The translations under genes were made by a program, and so were the position numbers. 64,000 nucleotides of DNA from the NCBI RefSeq assembly GCF_029894425.1, contig NZ_JARXYJ010000001.1, positions 3,162,001 through 3,226,000 on the forward strand. Reading direction: 5' to 3'. Position 1 is the stretch's first letter. Each line of letters starts with the position of its first letter. The stretch is from Streptomyces sp. SAI-127 (GTDB lineage Bacteria; Actinomycetota; Actinomycetes; Streptomycetales; Streptomycetaceae). The notes beneath the pieces were generated by a model, which made no database searches, was not told the origin of the DNA, and saw only the letters and a program-made list of their open reading frames with translations. Of this stretch, positions 31,043 to 39,799 are shown piece by piece.

Positions 31043-32340
31043 AGGGCCCTGGCCACGGCGAAGATCTTCTGGAGGGGTTCGACGGCGAGCCCGCCCGCCA
31101 TGACGCCGTCGCCCGCGACGGTGGCGTTCGTGGCCGGGGTCGCCCACGCGTCGGTGTAGTGGGGGTCGAGGGTGATGGCCGTGGGCAGGGCGAGGGCTCC
31201 CGTCGTCACCGCTTGTGTCACGTCCGCGGCCATCGCGCCGGCGGCCGACGAGGAGCCGAGCTTGGCGGCGGCCCACTCGACGGGCCTGGCGATGAGCGGG
31301 TTGGAGGGGTCCGCCGCCTTCGCCGCCCAGTTGAAGGCCTCGCCGCCGCTCTTCACGGCCTGCGAGACGGTCGCACCGGTGCGGGCGAGCGTCTCGGCTC
31401 CCCGTGCCGCCTCGAAGGCGGTCCTGCCTCCCTCGATGGCGGCCTTCGTACCGTCGATGGCGGGGCCCACGCCCGGGACGGCACCGAGCAGGTCGCCGCC
31501 GAGCGTGGCCCACTCGCTCAGGTTCTTCGACGTCGGCGGCCACATGTCCTTGCCGCTCTGGACGTACTGGTAGGTGTGCTGGGCCGCCGCGGCCAGGCTG
31601 AGGCCGATGGCGATGGGGGCGAGGACGGGGCAGAAGATCGCGGCGATGCCGACGACCGTTGCCGCTACGGTCAGCAGGTCGCCGCCGTGCTCGTTCCACC
31701 AGTCCTTGAACTTCTCCCAGGTCCCGCCCTCGGGGGCGTAGTCGCTCGCGTGCCTGCGGATCGCGTCGGCGTACTCCTGGGCCCGGTCGCCGTGCTGGGT
31801 CTCCAGCTTCCTGGCGTCGTCGATCAGGTCCTGGAGCCGGTTGCGGGCGCTGTTCAGCGTCCTGCCCGCGCTGTCGAGCCGTTCGTCGGCACTGTTCAAC
31901 CGGGCCTGGGCGTCGTCCAGTTGCGCCTTGTCGGTGAACATCCGTCCGGCCAGTCGCAGATCCGGGTCGGACCGGGCGGTCTCGTAGTCCCGCTCGGCCT
32001 GGTCGGCCTTCCTGCGCGCCTCCTCGGCGTCCACCTCGTAGTGGCCGGCCCTGACTTTGAGGTCGTGCAGGGTGTCGCTCCATCTGGCCATCTCGCCGCC
32101 CGCGGCTTCGAGGGAGTCATGGGCGCGCTGGAGGTAGTCGGGGAGGTCCGTCACCTTCTGGGTGAACGCCTTGGCCGCCTCCCCCGACCACCAGGCGCTC
32201 TCCTTGGAGAGGGAGTCCAGCAACTGGTAAGTGGTGTGCAGGGTTTCGGCTGTGCGCAGCAGATTGTCGGAGAGGTTGGTCGCCAGGTGAGGGTGACCGG
32301 GGGTGGGGTTCCAGCCGAGGCCGGTCCAGTCGTCGCTCAC
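31039..32340 (-). CDS. WXG-headed putative T7SS substrate (module B)
   Basis: A 433-residue protein with SAWWSGEAAKAFTQKVTDLPDYLQ (W51-S-G53 inside), then AHDSLEAAGGEMARW, a long coiled-coil region to about residue 200, a hydrophobic stretch at about 225-250, and an Ala/Gly-rich C-terminal third with no catalytic motif I recognise. Same plan as 20895-22148 and 51561-53000. GTG overlaps the stop of the small partner gene by four bases. The C-terminus (Ala-Arg-Ala-Leu) lacks the Phe-Gly tail, which its neighbour downstream carries instead. Confidence 0.75.
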   Translation of the reverse strand: MSDDWTGLGWNPTPGHPHLATNLSDNLLRTAETLHTTYQLLDSLSKESAWWSGEAAKAFTQKVTDLPDYLQRAHDSLEAAGGEMARWSDTLHDLKVRAGHYEVDAEEARRKADQAERDYETARSDPDLRLAGRMFTDKAQLDDAQARLNSADERLDSAGRTLNSARNRLQDLIDDARKLETQHGDRAQEYADAIRRHASDYAPEGGTWEKFKDWWNEHGGDLLTVAATVVGIAAIFCPVLAPIAIGLSLAAAAQHTYQYVQSGKDMWPPTSKNLSEWATLGGDLLGAVPGVGPAIDGTKAAIEGGRTAFEAARGAETLARTGATVSQAVKSGGEAFNWAAKAADPSNPLIARPVEWAAAKLGSSSAAGAMAADVTQAVTTGALALPTAITLDPHYTDAWATPATNATVAGDGVMAGGLAVEPLQKIFAVARAL

Positions 32341-32651
32341 TGCGCCACCCCTGGGGAGTGGGCTCCGGTGTGCGCGAACGCGCCCTGGATCTCCTGCTCG
32401 GTCTGCTCGTACGCCTTGATGATGGCGGGCAGCGCCTCGTTGAGGACCTTGATCCGTTCCTGCGTCTTGCCGAGCCCGTACTCCCAGCTCTCCTCGAAGT
32501 CCTCGCAGGCCTTGTCGAGCACGCGCTTGCCCAGGTCCTTCGGCCCGGTGTCCTTCATCCGGCGCAGCGCCTCGTCGAGTTGTGACTCGCTGTCCTCGAG
32601 CTTCTTCTTCAGCCTGCGCAGTTCATCGAGACTGACCTTGAAATCGGCCAT
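32337..32651 (-). CDS. Small WXG100-like T7SS protein (module B partner)
   Basis: A 104-residue helical protein related to the small proteins of modules A and C: DTGPKDLGKRVLDKACEDFEESWEYG with W56 at the turn, and YEQTE at residues 81-85 as the Y-x-x-x-E export motif. Its stop overlaps the start of the WXG-headed gene, so partner and substrate are co-translated. The 21 residues after the motif are longer than in the module A copy. Confidence 0.8.
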   Translation of the reverse strand: MADFKVSLDELRRLKKKLEDSESQLDEALRRMKDTGPKDLGKRVLDKACEDFEESWEYGLGKTQERIKVLNEALPAIIKAYEQTEQEIQGAFAHTGAHSPGVAQ

Positions 32652-32681
32652 GTTCCTTCCCCCAGTTCTGCAGTTCCTGCG

Positions 32682-33032
32682 TCAGTCGGAGACACGGCGC
32701 AGGAAAAGCCACATTCCCTTGGTGCCGTGGGTCTGCCGGGTGAATCCCTCTTCGGCGGCGAGGGCTTCGGCCTGTCCGACGGAAATCCCGGGATAGCGGG
32801 CCGGATTGACGCGGATGTGCCCACGGACGTTCGGGGCGCCGTTGCGGATCTCCCCGCGCAGTTCCTCGCGCAGTCGCTCGGCCGGGACCTTCCTGCGCTT
32901 GCGGCGCGACGACCATGCGATCAGGAGGTTCACGAGCACCAGCGCGGCGATGCCGGCACCGATACCCCCGAGGGCAACCGGGCTGACGGCGCCGCCGGGC
33001 GGGGCCGCGAGCAGAACACCGGCCATGTGCAT
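32682..33032 (-). CDS. Small single-pass membrane protein (module B)
   Basis: A 116-residue protein with one hydrophobic helix at about residues 20-40, a basic stretch (SSRRKRRK) and a small C-terminal domain RVNPARYPGISVGQAEALAAEEGF...MWLFLRR. The last part matches the proteins at 51055-51564 and 50510-51058 in module C, so it is a recurring module family (Y-x-x-I/L-G-x-x-x-A-L-x-I/L-A). GGAGG lies 10 bases before the chosen ATG. Topology suggests the C-terminal domain is cytoplasmic. Confidence 0.6.
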   Translation of the reverse strand: MHMAGVLLAAPPGGAVSPVALGGIGAGIAALVLVNLLIAWSSRRKRRKVPAERLREELRGEIRNGAPNVRGHIRVNPARYPGISVGQAEALAAEEGFTRQTHGTKGMWLFLRRVSD

Positions 33033-33422
33033 CGAGGGGGAACCTCCGGGTGGCAACAGCAGAGGGCCCGCACCCTAGCGACTCCTGTTGTTCGCACGTC
33101 CGTCCATGGAGTGACGACCCGGCACACCACATCGCCCGCCGTGCCGCCGCATCAGCGCTGGTCCACGCCTCGACTTCACCCATTCATCACACGCGTTCAC
33201 ATGGCCACCCCGGGAGCCCCACCTCACCACCACTGGCCCTTTCCGAGTGGATCACCATCTTTTTCCGCCCGGATGAGCAAGGCATGGGGGCGGCATCGAC
33301 CGGAACCGGCGTACTTGTAGGGTGACATGTGCATTACGGGGGAGCTGTTGATCACTTGAGCGTCGTGCTCCATTTCTCTGCGGGCTCCCACACATCGTCG
33401 AGACTCATGGGGGACCGGGTTC
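33033..33422. other. Intergenic region with divergent promoters expected
   Basis: About 390 bases between the minus-strand module B operon and the plus-strand metallopeptidase gene. No coding frame with a ribosome site, repeat or strong hairpin is visible. The last part (near 33320-33410) is less GC-rich, as expected for a promoter, but I could not fix -35/-10 elements. Confidence 0.45.
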
Positions 33423-35042
33423 ATGTCGTACCCTCCGCCGCCCGGAGGGCCGGGCGGCGCGTATCCACAGGGGCAGGGAGGGTGGGCCCCACAGCCGCAG
33501 CAACCGCAGTCGCAGCCGGGTGGCGTGCCCTACCCGCCCCAGACCGCGCCAGGTCACTACGGCTATCCGCCGCAACCGCCCGCCACGGCTCCGGGTTGGC
33601 CCGCGCCGCCCCACATGCCGTACCCGCAACCGCAGCCTCCCGGTGGAACGGGTGGGCCGGGTGGACCGGGTGGACCCGGCGGTGACCGGGGCGGGAGCGG
33701 CCTGAAGAAGGCCGTCATCGGTGTGGTCGTCCTGGCCGTACTCGCCGTTCTCGGCATCGGCGGGCTCGCCGCGTACCAGGCCTTCGGCGGCGGCGCGATG
33801 CCCACCGCGGCGGGGGACGCGCAGGGCGAGCAACTGCTGAGCGCCAAGGACATCCAGGAGTTGCTCGACGGCCGTAGTCAGGCGTTGGGGAGCGGCGAGG
33901 AGGACACGTATCTCGCCCCCTTCACCGGCGAGGCCAGGGACACGCAGAAGAGCCTCTTCGAGAATCTGCGCAAGATCCCCTTCGCGCAGGCCGAGTACTC
34001 CGTCCTCAACACGACGGGCACGAGCACCGACGAGTACGGCGACGGGGCCTCGGTCGCCCTCGACGTCGCCTTCGTCCACAAGATCCAGGACGTGGACGTC
34101 CGGCCGGTGTCCGAGTGGTACCGGTGGATCATCAAGCGGGAGTCGAAGGACGCCGAGCCGCGGATCACCAAGGTGGGTCCCGCACCGGGTGCCTTCGGTG
34201 CCAAGAGCTATGTGTTCTACCCGGCTCCCTGGGACCTCTACGAGGACATGCACGTCGTCAAGAAGGCCCACACGCTGACGATCTCGGACAAGAAGCACGC
34301 CGCCGACACGGACCGCTACGCGCCGTACATCGAGAAGGCGGCGAAGGACGACATCGAGCTGTGGAAGGCGAACGGTCCCGAGGACACCGAGACCCCCACG
34401 GGCTTCGTGACGGTTCTCGAGCCCGACCGCAAGACCTACTCCTCCCTGTACGGCTCGCAGTCCGTCGACTGGGAGGCCGGCCAGAGCGTGGCGATGCCCA
34501 CCTTCGACGCCGGGTTCGGCGGTGACGAGAAGGACCTGGAGTACGGCGGTGCCCGGGTCAAGATGGACACGTCCGGGAGCCGCTTCACCAACGCGACGTA
34601 CTGGCCGAAGCTCGTCCAGGAGATCTCCCACCACGAGTTCGCGCACGCCGTCGTGCAGCCGCTGGAGGCCGCTTCCGGCGGGTTCGCCACCGAGTCCAAC
34701 ACCCGCTGGTGGGTCGTCGAGGGTTTCGCCGACTACGTGGCGTTCCGCTTCGACAGTGAGCTCGGTGCGTGGAACATCCGCAACGACGTCACCGGCAAGG
34801 AGTTCAGCGGCACGCTGCCCGAGGATCCCGGGGCCGGGGACGAGGTCTCCACGAACTACACGGTCAGTTACCTGGCCATCCGGTTCATGGCCGAGAAGAA
34901 CGGCGAGGCCGCGGCTCTTCGGTTCGTCACCGACCAGTACCGCCACCCCGGGCAGCTCGACCAGCAGTTGCGCGAGGCCACGGGCATGGGGGAGAGCGAG
35001 TTCCAGGCCGCCTGGGCGCGTTACGTGAGGAGCAACAGCTGA
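33423..35042 (+). CDS. Membrane-anchored HExxH zinc metallopeptidase
   Basis: A 539-residue protein. A Pro/Gly/Gln-rich cytoplasmic head (1-92) is followed by one transmembrane helix (about 95-117). A large external part contains HEFAH at residues 404-408 and a downstream Glu in VVEGFADYVAF (E433), the arrangement of gluzincin-type zinc peptidases. The C-terminal FVTDQYRHPGQLDQQL region is like that of other basic secretory-protease-type peptidases. It overlaps the next gene by one base (TGATG). It probably acts on the outer face of the membrane; a role in trimming T7SS products or cell-wall proteins is inferred from location. Confidence 0.8.
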   Translation: MSYPPPPGGPGGAYPQGQGGWAPQPQQPQSQPGGVPYPPQTAPGHYGYPPQPPATAPGWPAPPHMPYPQPQPPGGTGGPGGPGGPGGDRGGSGLKKAVIGVVVLAVLAVLGIGGLAAYQAFGGGAMPTAAGDAQGEQLLSAKDIQELLDGRSQALGSGEEDTYLAPFTGEARDTQKSLFENLRKIPFAQAEYSVLNTTGTSTDEYGDGASVALDVAFVHKIQDVDVRPVSEWYRWIIKRESKDAEPRITKVGPAPGAFGAKSYVFYPAPWDLYEDMHVVKKAHTLTISDKKHAADTDRYAPYIEKAAKDDIELWKANGPEDTETPTGFVTVLEPDRKTYSSLYGSQSVDWEAGQSVAMPTFDAGFGGDEKDLEYGGARVKMDTSGSRFTNATYWPKLVQEISHHEFAHAVVQPLEAASGGFATESNTRWWVVEGFADYVAFRFDSELGAWNIRNDVTGKEFSGTLPEDPGAGDEVSTNYTVSYLAIRFMAEKNGEAAALRFVTDQYRHPGQLDQQLREATGMGESEFQAAWARYVRSNS

Positions 35043-36757
35043 TGAGTACAGACGGCAGTCAAGGCTCCGCCGGCCCGTACGGGCAGCAGCCTCCGCCCGG
35101 CCCCCCGCCGGGGTACGGGTACCCACAGCAGCCCCCGGCACCGCCGCAGGGCCCGCCGCCGCAGCCGTACGGCCATGGGTACGGCGGACCGCAGCAGGCC
35201 CCGCCGAACACGCCGCCGCAGGCGCCCCCGCAGGTGCCGTCGCAGGTGCCGCCGCCGGGGTACGGGGTCCCGCAGGGCTACGGCCATCCACAGCAACCCC
35301 GGCAACCGGGCTACGGCTATCCCCAGCAACCCGGGCAGCAGGGCTACGGGTTCCCGCCGCAGCCCCCGCAGCCGTACGGGTACCCAGGGCCGGGCGGCCC
35401 TGGCGGCCCCGTCGGCCCGGCCCAGCCCGGGGCCCAGCGCAAGAAGCCGGTCGGGATGATCGTGCTGCTCGTCATGGCCGTGCTCCTGCTGAGCGGGGCC
35501 GGTTTCGGGGCCTGGTACATGCTCGTCGGCTCGGCGAGCAACAACGTGCTGTGGAGCGTGGCCTCCAAGCGGGAGGGCGCGGACGTCGACGCGGTCCTCG
35601 GGGCGAAGACGCGCGGCACCTGGTTCACCGACAAGGCGGTGGTCCAGACCCTGCCCAACGGTGTGAAGGCGTACGACCTCGACAGCGGCAAGCAGCTGTG
35701 GGCGAGTGCGCTCCCCGGCGACAGTAGCGAGGCGTGCGTCGCGCCCGAGAACTCCTCCGGCGACATCGGCATCGTCGCCTACGGCGAGGGGAAGGCCTGC
35801 GACCACCTCGTGGCCTACGACCTCGGCACCGGCAATCAGCTCTGGGACAGGGACCTCAGGCCGGGTGGCACCACGTCGAAGGACGAGGTGTCGGTCGCCC
35901 GGGCCGGCGATGTGGTCGTCGTCAACGCCGCGAAGGTGACGCTGGCGCTGAAGGCGGCCGACGGCACGGCGGCCTGGGACCCGAAGAAGTTCGCGACACA
36001 GGACTGCGGCAGCGGCGAGTTCACCGGCGGCAAGGCGCTGATCCGGGTCCGCGGCTGCCAGGTCAACGACTTCGACGACCCCGACTGGGGCCAGAACTGG
36101 GACGAGGTCTCACTGATCGACCCGGCCACGGGACAGGCGCGTTGGACCTACCACCACAAGGTGCCCAAGGACAGCTTCGGCGAGATCGAGGGCCGCGACG
36201 TCGTCTCGACCTCTCCCGTCGTCCTGATCCGGCACGGCGACGACGGGGAGGCGCTCTTCTCCCTCGACGACGAGACGGGCAAGGTGCGCAGCCAGTTCTC
36301 CCCCGCCACACCGTCCGAGTACGTCAGGACCGACGACTCGCTGGGCGGTCCCTGGTCGGAGGCGGGCGTCTTCGGCGACACCTTCGTCATCGGTGCGACC
36401 AGTGAGAAGAGCAAGGAACTGCTGGCCGCCTACGACCTGGACAGCGGCAAGCAGCTGTGGAAGACCGACGCGGTCGAGTTCAGGTCGTTCTATCCGCTGC
36501 CCGCGGCCGGAGGTGACCGGATCCTCGCCTACAAGACCAGCAACGACACCGACAAGGGCCCCGAGCTGGTGGAGTTCAACGCGAAGGACGGTGCGACGAA
36601 GACCGTCGTCGAGTACCCGACGGACGTCCGCAAGGGCATGTCGATATCCGCCAGGCCCTACTGGCACGAAGACCGGCTCTACGTGTCGGAGCCGAACCCT
36701 TCCGTCATCTACGGGGAGACGCCGTACACCCTGGTGGCCCTCCCCACCACCGACTGA
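35042..36757 (+). CDS. Membrane-anchored PQQ-like beta-propeller protein
   Basis: A 571-residue protein with a 135-residue Pro/Gln/Gly/Tyr-rich head containing repeated GYGYPQQP-type units, a transmembrane helix at about 139-163, and an external beta-propeller built of PQQ-like repeats. Blades show as KAYDLDSGKQLW, VAYDLGTGNQLW, DPATGQARWTY and AAYDLDSGKQLW. These propellers are usually binding platforms. It is co-translated with the HEFAH peptidase, so the two may work as one membrane assembly with similar cytoplasmic tails. Confidence 0.8.
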   Translation: MSTDGSQGSAGPYGQQPPPGPPPGYGYPQQPPAPPQGPPPQPYGHGYGGPQQAPPNTPPQAPPQVPSQVPPPGYGVPQGYGHPQQPRQPGYGYPQQPGQQGYGFPPQPPQPYGYPGPGGPGGPVGPAQPGAQRKKPVGMIVLLVMAVLLLSGAGFGAWYMLVGSASNNVLWSVASKREGADVDAVLGAKTRGTWFTDKAVVQTLPNGVKAYDLDSGKQLWASALPGDSSEACVAPENSSGDIGIVAYGEGKACDHLVAYDLGTGNQLWDRDLRPGGTTSKDEVSVARAGDVVVVNAAKVTLALKAADGTAAWDPKKFATQDCGSGEFTGGKALIRVRGCQVNDFDDPDWGQNWDEVSLIDPATGQARWTYHHKVPKDSFGEIEGRDVVSTSPVVLIRHGDDGEALFSLDDETGKVRSQFSPATPSEYVRTDDSLGGPWSEAGVFGDTFVIGATSEKSKELLAAYDLDSGKQLWKTDAVEFRSFYPLPAAGGDRILAYKTSNDTDKGPELVEFNAKDGATKTVVEYPTDVRKGMSISARPYWHEDRLYVSEPNPSVIYGETPYTLVALPTTD

Positions 36758-36773
36758 CCGAGGGGCCGTTGTC

Positions 36774-36817
36774 CAGAAGGCTCCCGTCGCCCGCGTACCG
36801 GCGACGGGATCCTTCTG
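36774..36817. terminator. Bidirectional terminator
   Basis: Two stacked perfect stems (7 bp 36774-36780/36811-36817 and 9 bp 36783-36791/36800-36808) separated by 2-base internal loops lie between convergent genes. Confidence 0.85.
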
Positions 36818-36823
36818 TCCGGG

Positions 36824-37186
36824 TCAGTACCGCGCGGCGGCCCTCGTCAGCCCGGAACAGTCCTGCCCGCCGGCGGGGTCCGGCTCGTACACCCAGTACA
36901 GGGCGGCGAGTTGGGCCAGCAGCAGGACGGGGACGACGCACCCGGCGGCCATGGCGAGGGCCCCCGGCCGCTGCCTCCGGCGCCGCAGGGACAGCAGGAG
37001 GAACAGGGCCGCCAGGGCGCACGCGGGCGCGGCCCAGGCGGTGACGTACATGCGGGTGGACGGGCCCAGGTAACGGCAGTTCTGGAAGGTGTCGCCGTCG
37101 AAGGAGAAGTGGGCCGCGAGAAGGCCCGCCGAGGCGACGACGAGGGCCGGGACCAGCAGCGACCGGCGCGGCGTGGGGCCGGCCAT
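36824..37186 (-). CDS. Three-helix membrane protein beside the amidase effector
   Basis: A 120-residue protein with three hydrophobic helices (about residues 9-28, 50-68, 78-100), a Cys in each external loop (NCRYLG and QDCSG), and a short basic segment (RRRRQRP). ATG overlaps the amidase stop by one base (TGATG), so it is co-translated with the effector. By analogy with other effector-membrane protein pairs it could be an immunity protein facing the cell wall, but it has no family signature I know. Confidence 0.6.
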   Translation of the reverse strand: MAGPTPRRSLLVPALVVASAGLLAAHFSFDGDTFQNCRYLGPSTRMYVTAWAAPACALAALFLLLSLRRRRQRPGALAMAAGCVVPVLLLAQLAALYWVYEPDPAGGQDCSGLTRAAARY

Positions 37187-38445
37187 CAGTACCAGTCCGG
37201 ATTGGGTCGGACGATCCGGATGTTCTGCTGCCCCTCGTGCTGCTCGGTCGCGGGGAGCCGGCCCTCCAGACTGACGTTCTGGTACGAGTCGCTGTGCTGC
37301 GTGTACTTGATCTCGCCGTCCGGCATCACCGCGGTGACGATCGCCGCGTGGTGCGTGTTGCCCTTCTCGATGGAGTCGTTCGGCCCGGACTGCTCGTAGT
37401 AGATGATGTCGCCGGGCTTCACGTCGGAGCGCGGGACCTCGCTGCCGCCGTGCTCCAGCATGAAGTTCTGGTTGTTCTCGGCGGCGGCCCAACTGTCGGA
37501 GTAGGCAAGCCGTTTGTCGACGCCGTCGACGCCCGTGCGGTTGCCGATCATCCAGGAGTCGTCGTCGGACGTCCCCCAGATGCTGGTCTTCTCCTTCATC
37601 CCCGCGTGCAGCAGGGCGTTGGAGACGAAGTTGGTGCAGTTGTTGCCGAAGTCGGTCGGGTCGCCCTTGTCCCAGTTGGCGAGGGCGTACTCGACGAGTT
37701 TCACGCGGTCGTACTTGCCGTTGCCGCGCAGTTCCTGCCGTACGCCGGCCGGTATGCCGTCGAGGTTGGCGAGGGCGACCGGCTGGGCCAGCATCATGTC
37801 CTTGCGCTGCCGGTCGGTCAGACCGTTCCACCACTGACGGACGGTGGTCGGGTCCTCGCCGACCGGGATGTCGTTCGCGAGCATCTGCATCTGGACGTGT
37901 GAGGCGTGCGTCTGGAGGTCGTTGAGGGCCGTGCCGGGATCGGTGAGCCCGGTCTGGCCGGCGAGCTTGGTGAACTCGGCCGCCGCCAACCGGTCGGCGG
38001 CCGTGACCTGTTGGACGGCCTGGTCGACAAGATCCTGCACCTGCGTGCGGTACGGCCCCATCTCCTCGGCCTCGGTGCGGCTGCGCGGAGGCGGACCGGT
38101 GACCGTCCCGTCGACGCCGATCTCGAGGCCGTACCGCGTGGCGAGGTCCACCGCGGCACGCATGGTGCTGTGCGCGGTCTCGATGGTCGTCGTCATCCCG
38201 TCGGCGACCATGTTGACCGACAGGAGAATGTCGTAGGCAGCCTCCAACTGGTCGGCCAGCTTGGCGAACTCGGCGGCAGCGGTGGCCCCGACCTCGTCGG
38301 TCCAGTTGTCCTTCAGCGGCTTCGCGCCGTACTCGCGCAGGTCCTTCGCCGCGTCCAGGGAGTACTTGGCCAGGGCGTGCCACTCGTCGGCGGCCGTCGC
38401 CCAGGTCTTGGGGCGGGCGTTGTTGATCCCCTCGTACGACACCAT
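37186..38445 (-). CDS. WXG-headed putative cell-wall amidase effector
   Basis: A 419-residue effector candidate. Residues 1-110 are WXG-like (LKDNWTDEVGATAAAEF). A linker contains TVRQWWNGLTDRQRKDM and NLDGIPAGVRQEL (about 201-239), a motif otherwise found in T7SS-linked hydrolases. The C-terminal domain is of the Amidase_6/NlpC-P60-like type with the catalytic Cys in FGNNCTNFVSNAL (Cys270) and His in THHAAIV (365/366). Such enzymes cut peptidoglycan or related amides outside the cell. The ATG is preceded by GGGAGGGG. Its small partner lies 3 bases upstream and a membrane protein follows. Confidence 0.8.
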   Translation of the reverse strand: MVSYEGINNARPKTWATAADEWHALAKYSLDAAKDLREYGAKPLKDNWTDEVGATAAAEFAKLADQLEAAYDILLSVNMVADGMTTTIETAHSTMRAAVDLATRYGLEIGVDGTVTGPPPRSRTEAEEMGPYRTQVQDLVDQAVQQVTAADRLAAAEFTKLAGQTGLTDPGTALNDLQTHASHVQMQMLANDIPVGEDPTTVRQWWNGLTDRQRKDMMLAQPVALANLDGIPAGVRQELRGNGKYDRVKLVEYALANWDKGDPTDFGNNCTNFVSNALLHAGMKEKTSIWGTSDDDSWMIGNRTGVDGVDKRLAYSDSWAAAENNQNFMLEHGGSEVPRSDVKPGDIIYYEQSGPNDSIEKGNTHHAAIVTAVMPDGEIKYTQHSDSYQNVSLEGRLPATEQHEGQQNIRIVRPNPDWY

Positions 38446-38447
38446 GG

Positions 38448-38771
38448 TCAGCCCCTCCCGAGATCGTGCAGCCCGGCGCGCAGCCGCGACTCGGCCTCGG
38501 TGTCCGCACTGTCGTAACCGTCGGCGGACTCCCGCAGCTTCTGGCTGAGTTCGCCCATCCGCTTGGCCAGGGAGACCATGTGCTCCTCCCACTTCTCGGC
38601 ACACACCTTGAGCTGCACCGGGCTCTCCCAGCCGTTGCCGTAGTGGGAGCCGTACACCTCATCGCTGGTGTCGAGCGAATGACTGAGACGCTTCATCGTC
38701 TGCTGGGACAAGGATTCGGTGTCATCAGCCGCGGCGCGTACGCGCGCGGCGTTGATGTCGATGTCGGCCAT
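38448..38771 (-). CDS. WXG100-like partner of the amidase effector
   Basis: A 107-residue helical protein with YGNGWESPVQLKVCAEKWEEHM (W48) at the turn and YDSAD at residues 86-90 as the Y-x-x-x-D export motif. GGGGGAG stands 6 bases before the ATG at 38771. It ends 3 bases before the amidase start. The layout is that of a T7SS heterodimer in which this subunit carries the export motif. Confidence 0.75.
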   Translation of the reverse strand: MADIDINAARVRAAADDTESLSQQTMKRLSHSLDTSDEVYGSHYGNGWESPVQLKVCAEKWEEHMVSLAKRMGELSQKLRESADGYDSADTEAESRLRAGLHDLGRG

Positions 38772-38970
38772 GGACGACTCCCCCGATGTGAACTGGCTGT
38801 TGGTGATCATCGTACGGGGGGTATGGGGGGCGTCCGCGGAACCTTCACACGCGTCTCACGCGTCGCGGACAGCGCTCTTCACAGTGCCTGCTCCGGCCCC
38901 CACGGCCCTCTCCGGATCTCGCTGATAACTTGCTCCCGCCGCCAGTTCTTTTCTTTCCTCGGGGGATTCC

Positions 38971-39642
38971 ATGAGCCAGCCGCCGCCGTACCCACCGCCA
39001 CCACAGCCTCCGCAGCAGCCGCAGCAGCCGCAGCCGCAGGGCGGCTACAACCCGTACCTGCAGCCCGCGCCACCGCAGCAGCAGCCGGGGTTCGGCCCGT
39101 CGCCCGTCCCCGGGCAGCCCCCGATGCACCCGGCACCTGCGTTCCCGCCGCCGCAGCCCCTCGCTCAGCGCCCGGCCACCGGCGGCAACCCGGTCGGCGC
39201 GATCGTTCTCGGCCTCGCGGCCTCGGTCTTCGTCGCGCTGCTCTACACCGGGCTCATCGCGGCCACGTACAAGGAACAGTCGGTCACCGTGGCCAACACC
39301 CTGTACCTGGCCCACGCGCTCATCAACGGCGCGCTCGTGGGGGCATTGATCGGCCGGATGGCCGGCCGCAACACCGGCGCGGTCATCGGTGCGGCCGTCA
39401 TCGGCGCGCTCGGCGCGTTCTTCGGCTACGTCAACGCGCTTCCGTTGATCTTCGCCGTGGAGGAAACCCCCCTCGCAGCCTGGCACTTCCTCCAGTCCGA
39501 ACCCTTCTTCCCGGCCAAGGCCTGGTGGAACGACGAGGCGTCCGGCGGAGTCGACTGGTTCTCTCCGCTGGGACTTGTGGTTGCGGCAGCGGCCGCGTGG
39601 GGGCTCGCCTACGCGATCGGCAGTAAGCGTCGCGAGACGTGA
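38971..39642 (+). CDS. Four-helix membrane protein with Pro-rich head
   Basis: A 223-residue protein. Residues 1-70 are almost only Pro, Gln, Tyr, Gly and Ala, then hydrophobic helices follow at about 75-98, 108-126, 130-150 and 195-213. Two of the middle helices are Gly/Ala-rich (GRNTGAVIGAAVIGALGAF). Unknown function. It is divergent from the amidase operon with 200 bases between, and converges with the gene at 39800 over a hairpin. Confidence 0.65.
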   Translation: MSQPPPYPPPPQPPQQPQQPQPQGGYNPYLQPAPPQQQPGFGPSPVPGQPPMHPAPAFPPPQPLAQRPATGGNPVGAIVLGLAASVFVALLYTGLIAATYKEQSVTVANTLYLAHALINGALVGALIGRMAGRNTGAVIGAAVIGALGAFFGYVNALPLIFAVEETPLAAWHFLQSEPFFPAKAWWNDEASGGVDWFSPLGLVVAAAAAWGLAYAIGSKRRET

Positions 39643-39752
39643 CGTGACGTCGAGGCCGTTGACTACTGGCCGGACTCCCGCGTCCCGGTGGAGCACGATG
39701 GCTTTCTTGTGGTGAAGGCAGTGCCCGGCAACTTCTGGGGTCATCCGGTCAG

Positions 39753-39783
39753 GGCCTCTCCCCCGGTGTGCCGGTGAGAGGCC
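39753..39783. terminator. Hairpin between convergent genes
   Basis: An 8-bp perfect stem (39753-39760 with 39776-39783), partly extended inward, between the genes ending at 39642 and 39800. Confidence 0.6.
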
Positions 39784-39799
39784 TGTTCACCGGCGTCTC

